Assembly: GCA_030632865.1 (NCBI GenBank)
Contig: DAOVTY010000185.1
Coordinates: 1-6,494 of the forward strand
Source: Bacteroidota bacterium
GTDB lineage: Bacteria; Bacteroidota; Bacteroidia; Bacteroidales; Prolixibacteraceae
Direction of reading: 5' to 3'
DNA length: 6,494 nt
Part shown: piece by piece, positions 1 through 3,943 of the stretch
How positions within the stretch are numbered: the stretch's first letter is position 1
Layout: the number at the start of each line of letters is the position of its first letter
Notes under the pieces: generated by a model
What the model saw: only the letters and a program-made list of their open reading frames with translations
The model's database searches: none
Told to the model about the DNA's origin: nothing
Translations under genes and position numbers: made by a program

Positions 1-96
1 ATTTTTTACAGTTTCGATTTCTAATTTTTGTGGAAAAAATTTACTCATAAATCTCTGTGATTTTTCTATGTTCTCTATGATTAGTTCTTTTATCAC
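1..96 (-). CDS. Possible 5' end of a minus-strand gene, truncated by the window edge
   Basis: The minus strand is open from a GTG at 96-94 to position 1, giving 32 codons that begin MIKELIIENIEKSQRF. An in-frame ATG at 48-46 is an alternative start. The residues are rich in K, E and I, as expected for a real N-terminus in an AT-rich genome. The frame points away from the DUF368 gene, leaving a plausible 94-base divergent intergenic region (97-190). Against this, 32 codons without a stop is not rare by chance at this base composition, and the frame also stays open for several codons upstream of the GTG. The beginning is loosely reminiscent of some Bacteroidota AAA-type ATPases, but too little is visible to assign a family, so no function is claimed. 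Confidence 0.3.
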   Translation of the reverse strand, partial: MIKELIIENIEKSQRFMSKFFPQKLEIETVKN

Positions 97-190
97 AAAA
101 TAGTAAAATGAACATAGTAATTAAAAAGCAGTCTCGAATTTGCTAATAGAAATAGAAAAATTGAAACATTAAAATCTGAAATTTATATAA

Positions 191-1138
191 ATGAACAGAA
201 CAATTAAAGACTACATAATACTTATTTTAAAAGGAATGGGAATGGGAGCAGCCGACGTTGTTCCCGGAGTTTCGGGAGGTACCATTGCATTTATAACAGG
301 TATTTACGAAGAGTTGATAAACTCAATAAAATCTATTAATCTTAACTCCATAAAACTTTTCTTCACCGGTAAATTTGTAGAGTTCTGGAAAGCGATAAAC
401 GGAACATTTTTAATAAGTGTATTTATGGGAGTTGGCATTAGTATTTTTTCGCTCGCAAAAGGGTTGGATTATTTATTAAACAACTTCCCAATTTTGGTTT
501 GGTCGTTTTTTTTCGGACTTATTATAGCATCGGCAATTTATGTTGGGCGTACAATTGAGAAGTGGAATTTTGGAACAATAATAGCTGGAATTATTGGAAT
601 TGCTGTTGCATATTTTATCACAGTTATTTCGCCAGCCGAAGCAAATACTAGTTACCTTTTTATTTTTATAGCCGGCTCAATTGCAATTTGCGCAATGATA
701 CTCCCGGGAATTTCGGGCAGTTTTATTCTTGTTTTATTGGGTATGTACAAATTTATTTTAGAAGCAGTTGGTAATCTCGAAATTGCAGTTATTCTAACTT
801 TTATGGCAGGAGCAGCAATTGGCATTATAGCATTTTCGAATGTTTTATCGTGGTTACTAAAAAAATACCATAATATTACGATAGCAGTTTTGGCAGGTTT
901 TATGGTTGGTTCGTTAAATAAAGTGTGGCCTTGGAAAGAGGTTACCAAAACATTTATCGATCGCCACGGAGAGATTAAAACACTCGCCGAAAGAAATATT
1001 TTGCCAGGCACATTTGAACAAAGTACAGGAAACGAAGCTCTGTTGTTAGGAGCAATTTCTGTGGCAATTGTAGGTTTTATACTTATTTTTGCAATAGAAG
1101 GAATTACTAAAAAAGTTGGTAGTCACAGTCGCAGTTAA
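191..1138 (+). CDS. popT: DUF368 family membrane protein, predicted polyprenyl-phosphate transporter (PopT)
   Basis: This 315-residue, very hydrophobic integral membrane protein is full length for the DUF368 family, which is about 250-320 residues. Two related signature loops are visible: PGVSGGT at residues 25-31, inside GMGMGAADVVPG, and PGISGSF at 172-178, followed by a hydrophobic LVLLGMY stretch. The two PG-x-SG loops, each leading into a membrane segment, suggest an internally duplicated transporter fold. DUF368 members (PopT) are known to move undecaprenyl phosphate from the outer to the inner leaflet of the cytoplasmic membrane, recycling the lipid carrier for peptidoglycan and other envelope glycans. 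That role here is inferred from the family. The ATG at 191 lies just ahead of the amphipathic start of the first conserved block and has only an A/T-rich leader, with no Shine-Dalgarno, as is usual in Bacteroidota. aroE follows after 22 bases, so co-transcription is likely. The family is clear; the exact substrate is less certain. Confidence 0.93.
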   Translation: MNRTIKDYIILILKGMGMGAADVVPGVSGGTIAFITGIYEELINSIKSINLNSIKLFFTGKFVEFWKAINGTFLISVFMGVGISIFSLAKGLDYLLNNFPILVWSFFFGLIIASAIYVGRTIEKWNFGTIIAGIIGIAVAYFITVISPAEANTSYLFIFIAGSIAICAMILPGISGSFILVLLGMYKFILEAVGNLEIAVILTFMAGAAIGIIAFSNVLSWLLKKYHNITIAVLAGFMVGSLNKVWPWKEVTKTFIDRHGEIKTLAERNILPGTFEQSTGNEALLLGAISVAIVGFILIFAIEGITKKVGSHSRS

Positions 1139-1160
1139 CAGTTTTTGCAAACAATAGATT

Positions 1161-1913
1161 ATGAAACGATACGGATTATTAGGATACCCACTCACCCACT
1201 CTTTTTCGAAAAGATATTTTACCGAAAAATTTGAGAAGGAAAATATAGACTCCACTTACGAGAATTTCGAAATTGATAACATTGATAAATTCCCGGAAAT
1301 AATTAAAAACAATCCTGAGATTATAGGTTTTAATGTAACCATTCCGTATAAAGAACAGGTTATTCCGTTTTTGGATGAGCTAAACGACTCGGCACGTAAA
1401 ATTGGTGCTGTTAATACAATTCAGGTTAAAAGAGATGAATTTGGAATTCGTTTAAAAGGCTTTAATACCGACACGTTTGGATTTGAATCATCATTGAAGC
1501 CATTGCTAAAAAATCATCATAAAAAAGCTCTAATTTTAGGAACTGGCGGTGCATCTAAAGCATTAAAATACGTTTTATCGAAATTGGATATTGATTATAT
1601 TTCAGCATCAATCGAAGAGTTAAAAGAGAATGAAATTAGATACGAAGATATTGATGAGAAAATGATGGAAGAGCGCTTACTTATTATTAACGCAACACCA
1701 CTTGGAACATTCCCAAAAGTTGATGCATGTGCAAATATTCCATATAAATTTATCACAAAAAAACATCTGCTTTTCGATTTAGTTTATAACCCGGAAGTAA
1801 CCCAGTTTATGCAAAACGGACTTGACAAAGGAGCAACAGTTAAAAATGGTTACGAGATGTTACTTGGACAAGCAAAAAAGGCCTATAAAATCTGGAATAT
1901 TAAAGAGCAGTAA
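1161..1913 (+). CDS. aroE: Shikimate dehydrogenase (AroE)
   Basis: This cytoplasmic enzyme reduces 3-dehydroshikimate to shikimate in the chorismate pathway (EC 1.1.1.25). Its 250 residues are typical of the compact Bacteroidota form. The N-terminal substrate domain has S14 and S16 in the PLTHSFSK loop, NVTIPYK at 58-64 with the catalytic lysine K64, N85 in GAVNT, and catalytic D104 in GFNTD. The Rossmann domain has the glycine-rich turn GTGGAS at 127-132, NATPLG at 177-182, DLVYNP at 206-211, and the late substrate-contacting glutamine Q237 in LLGQA. One oddity is that the turn after the second Rossmann strand, where NADP-dependent members carry an NRT/SR-type basic patch, reads YISASIEEL (residues 146-154) and has no arginine. 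The start codon gives exactly the expected KRYGLLGYP opening. The stop codon overlaps the next gene by one base (TAATG). It probably belongs to the popT-aroE-phosphatase operon; no separate promoter is visible in the 22-base gap. Confidence 0.96.
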   Translation: MKRYGLLGYPLTHSFSKRYFTEKFEKENIDSTYENFEIDNIDKFPEIIKNNPEIIGFNVTIPYKEQVIPFLDELNDSARKIGAVNTIQVKRDEFGIRLKGFNTDTFGFESSLKPLLKNHHKKALILGTGGASKALKYVLSKLDIDYISASIEELKENEIRYEDIDEKMMEERLLIINATPLGTFPKVDACANIPYKFITKKHLLFDLVYNPEVTQFMQNGLDKGATVKNGYEMLLGQAKKAYKIWNIKEQ

Positions 1914-2401
1914 TGGATAAAACAAAAATACTTTTTGTTTGCATGGGCAATATTTGCAGGTCGCCAAGTGCCGAAGCAGTTTTTGCAGGAATCGTTAAAA
2001 ATAATGGTCTTACACAAAACGTCGAAATAGATTCTGCTGGAACAACCGGCTACCATGTTGGGCATCCTGCCGACAAAAGAATGCAATTACACGCTATAAA
2101 TCGAGGCTTTAATTTAACCAGCATTTCTCGTAAATTTCATCCAGAAACAGATTTCGACCATTTCGATTATATAATTGGAATGGACGATGAGAATATGTAC
2201 TCATTAAAAAATATGGCACGAAATGAAGGCGACTTAAAAAAGCTCAGTAAAATGACCGATTATTGCGCCAAGTGTAAATACACAGAAGTGCCTGACCCTT
2301 ATTATGGCGGAAACGAAGGTTTTGAATTAGTACTTGATTTGTTAGAAGACTCCTGCCAAGGGTTGCTGGAAAAAACTATTCGAAGTGATAAAGAAAATTA
2401 A
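1913..2401 (+). CDS. Low-molecular-weight protein tyrosine phosphatase
   Basis: This 162-residue cytoplasmic phosphatase removes phosphate from phosphotyrosine, and in bacteria often acts on tyrosine kinases or related proteins that control capsule and exopolysaccharide export. The P-loop CMGNICRS lies at residues 10-17, with nucleophile C10 and phosphate-binding R16. The neighbouring C15 can form a protective disulfide with C10 in this family. The general acid is D128 in DPYYGG (128-133), and DSAGT (40-44) and IIGMDDEN (87-94) are further family blocks. Length and domain are complete. A CxxC pair, C118 and C121, sits shortly before the DPYY loop. The ATG shares its A with the aroE stop (TAATG), which implies translational coupling. 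The 3' end overlaps the convergent MaoC gene by 26 bases. Arsenate reductases share this fold, but the N-terminal P-loop and the DPYY loop favour the phosphatase. The physiological substrate is unknown. Confidence 0.93.
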   Translation: MDKTKILFVCMGNICRSPSAEAVFAGIVKNNGLTQNVEIDSAGTTGYHVGHPADKRMQLHAINRGFNLTSISRKFHPETDFDHFDYIIGMDDENMYSLKNMARNEGDLKKLSKMTDYCAKCKYTEVPDPYYGGNEGFELVLDLLEDSCQGLLEKTIRSDKEN

Positions 2402-2840
2402 CCAAAGCATCATAAGCAGGTTTCTTTTCTCCTTCAATATCAACCACAATTTTCACTTGAATTTTTGCAATTCCACGTAAATTTTTAATTTCTTTTAACG
2501 AAACTGTGGCTCTAATTTTATCGTTCACTTTAACAGGCTGCTGAAAACGCAGTTTCTCAATTCCATAGTTAACAATCATCTTTACATTTCGCACATCAAC
2601 CACATTAAACCATAAATAAGTTAACATCGATAGCGATAAGTAACCATGGGCTATTGTAGATTTAAACGGCGACTCTTTTGCAGCACGCTCAGGATCAGTG
2701 TGAATCCACTGGTAATCCAAAGTAGCATCGGCAAATTTATCAATTTGGTCTTGAGTTATTTGAATGTAATCAGAAACCCCAATTAGCTTTCCTTCGAGTG
2801 CTTCAAAATCTGCGTAGTTGTTTATTATTCGTTGTCCCAT
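2376..2840 (-). CDS. MaoC/NodN-like hot-dog fold dehydratase
   Basis: This 154-residue single hot-dog domain protein belongs to the MaoC-like (R)-specific enoyl-CoA hydratase family. These enzymes add water to trans-2-enoyl-CoA or a similar thioester. The hydratase motif runs from about residue 36 to 70: FADATLDYQWIHTDPE carries the predicted catalytic pair D42 and H47, with the five-residue spacing of the PhaJ-type Asp/His pair, followed by S61, H65 and G66 in STIAHGYLSLS. The C-terminal strands, with FQQPVKVNDKI at about 99-109, complete the fold. The cytoplasmic role could be in fatty-acyl-CoA or polyketide-like metabolism, but the real substrate cannot be read from the sequence. Its ATG (2840-2838) starts directly at MGQRIINNYADFEAL, normal for this subgroup. 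It is transcribed away from the EamA gene, and its last 26 bases are antisense to the phosphatase gene. A -7-like TTACTTTG lies about 20 bases upstream on its strand (2868-2861). Confidence 0.93.
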   Translation of the reverse strand: MGQRIINNYADFEALEGKLIGVSDYIQITQDQIDKFADATLDYQWIHTDPERAAKESPFKSTIAHGYLSLSMLTYLWFNVVDVRNVKMIVNYGIEKLRFQQPVKVNDKIRATVSLKEIKNLRGIAKIQVKIVVDIEGEKKPAYDALVNFLYHFE

Positions 2841-2860
2841 AATCTAAATTTTAATGGGCG

Positions 2861-2868
2861 CAAAGTAA
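2861..2868 (-). promoter_or_regulatory. Candidate -7 element for the MaoC-type gene
   Basis: Read on the minus strand, this is TTACTTTG followed by CGCCC. It matches the Bacteroidota -7 consensus TAnnTTTG at all but one specified base and ends 20 bases upstream of the ATG, a reasonable distance for a short leader. I see no convincing TTG-type -33 element at the usual 17-20 base spacing, so this is a weak call. Confidence 0.25.
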
Positions 2869-2918
2869 AATTATTAATTTAAGATAATAGCCTTCGATGC
2901 TCAACAATCGCTCAATTT

Positions 2919-3015
2919 TACAAAGGTTTTTTAATTGTTACTGAATATTTACACACTATGTTCCAAATTTAAATTTGTAATAACCCGAGTTCGATATAAA
3001 TTTACAACCTTTGTA
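2919..3015. repeat. Ten-base inverted repeat spanning the divergent intergenic region; each arm contains a -7-like box
   Basis: TACAAAGGTT at 2919-2928 and AACCTTTGTA at 3006-3015 are exact reverse complements separated by 77 bases. Each arm reads AACCTTTGTA in the direction of the adjacent divergent gene: leftward toward the MaoC gene and rightward toward the EamA gene. AACCTTTG differs by one base from the Bacteroidota -7 consensus TAnnTTTG. The right arm ends 15 bases before the ATG at 3031, so a transcript from it would have a short leader. The arms may therefore be a divergent promoter pair, or half-sites for a shared regulator. No clear -33 boxes are seen, and the spacing is long for a hairpin. 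Confidence 0.3.
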
Positions 3016-3030
3016 TTCTCATTTGTTTGT

Positions 3031-3939
3031 ATGAAAAATATTTTAAGAAGCACAACATTTTTAGCAATTTTTGCCTGCTGGCTTTGGTCAACGGCATTTG
3101 TTGGAGTTAAAATAGGATTGGAATATCAGTCTCCATTTCAATTTGCAGGAATCCGTTTTTTCATTTCAGGGGTACTAATATTTATCTATTTCGGGAAACC
3201 AAAACGTTTTTTATCTGAATTAAAAACCAATTGGAAATTTATAGTTCAACTTGGAATAATTCAAATTTTCACTCAATATGCACTTTTTTATAGCGGAATT
3301 AATTTAGTTCCAAGCTCACTGGCAGCAATGGTAATTGGTTCTTCTCCACTATTTATTGCAGTAGTTGCACATTTCTCTTTTCATAACGATAAAATGACTG
3401 CATTAAAAACCGGTAGCATTTTAATTGGAGTTGTTGGTATTGCAATTATTACACTGGGCAGAGCTAAAGTTGAAATGAAAGGAGAACTGGAGTATTTAGG
3501 AATTGGCTTGCTTTTGGTAAACAATATAATATCGGGTTATTCGAATGTAATAATTGTAAAAAAATCTGGAGGAATTTCTCCCGTTGTGCTAAGTTCAACA
3601 TCACTGATGCTGGGAGGGCTGTTGCTCTTTTTGGTTTCAATTCCGGCTGAAGGCATTAATTTCGGTCCGTTTCCGGCAACCTACTATTATTCTCTGGCAT
3701 GGCTAAGTTTGTTATCAGCCGCAGCAATTACAATTTGGTACACTTTATTAAAACGCCCTGGTGTAAAAGTTTCTTTATTAAATGTGTGGAAGTTTTTAAT
3801 TCCAGTTTCGGGTGCTGGGTTAAGTTGGATTATTTTAACCGATGAAAAACCTGATTTAATTTCGATAGTTGGAATGGCAATTATTGCACTTTCGTTAGTA
3901 GCATTAAACTATGCTAACAGAAAGCAAAAAATAAAATAA
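3031..3939 (+). CDS. EamA/DMT-superfamily permease
   Basis: This 302-residue inner-membrane transporter of the drug/metabolite transporter superfamily has about ten hydrophobic segments in two repeated EamA domains, roughly residues 8-142 and 153-293. Family features include W18-S20 in the first helix (CWLWSTAFVG), P35 to R42 in SPFQFAGIRFF, the LVPSSLAAMVIGSSPLF block (92-108), and P258 to E272 in IPVSGAGLSWIILTDE in the second repeat. Related proteins export amino acids, metabolites or drugs; the substrate cannot be predicted. I chose the ATG at 3031 (MKNILRSTTF) because it places the first helix at the usual distance from the N-terminus. The same frame runs back to a TTG at 2935, but that 32-residue extension does not look like an EamA N-terminus and would include the promoter-like arm at 3006-3015. 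No Shine-Dalgarno is visible. It converges on the CotH gene with only 4 bases between the stop codons. Confidence 0.92.
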   Translation: MKNILRSTTFLAIFACWLWSTAFVGVKIGLEYQSPFQFAGIRFFISGVLIFIYFGKPKRFLSELKTNWKFIVQLGIIQIFTQYALFYSGINLVPSSLAAMVIGSSPLFIAVVAHFSFHNDKMTALKTGSILIGVVGIAIITLGRAKVEMKGELEYLGIGLLLVNNIISGYSNVIIVKKSGGISPVVLSSTSLMLGGLLLFLVSIPAEGINFGPFPATYYYSLAWLSLLSAAAITIWYTLLKRPGVKVSLLNVWKFLIPVSGAGLSWIILTDEKPDLISIVGMAIIALSLVALNYANRKQKIK

Positions 3940-3943
3940 GTAT

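Noticed and set aside
97..190. Promoter for the DUF368 gene
   Set aside because: A promoter is likely present, but no 8-mer matches TAnnTTTG well with a TTG at proper spacing, so no position can be supported.
652..1011. Antisense open frame of 119 codons inside the DUF368 gene
   Set aside because: It lies entirely opposite a strongly conserved membrane protein, has no recognisable motif, and is explained by the sense gene's codon pattern.
1046..1255. Antisense open frame of 69 codons across the popT-aroE junction
   Set aside because: It overlaps two confident genes and its translation looks like low-complexity F/Y/N/S sequence.
1883..2086. Antisense open frame of 67 codons over the start of the phosphatase gene
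   Set aside because: It is the reverse reading of the conserved P-loop region and has no protein family signal.
2935..3030. N-terminal extension of the EamA permease from a TTG codon
   Set aside because: The extension does not resemble the family, begins at a rare start codon, and covers the promoter-like element; ATG 3031 gives a normal-length protein.
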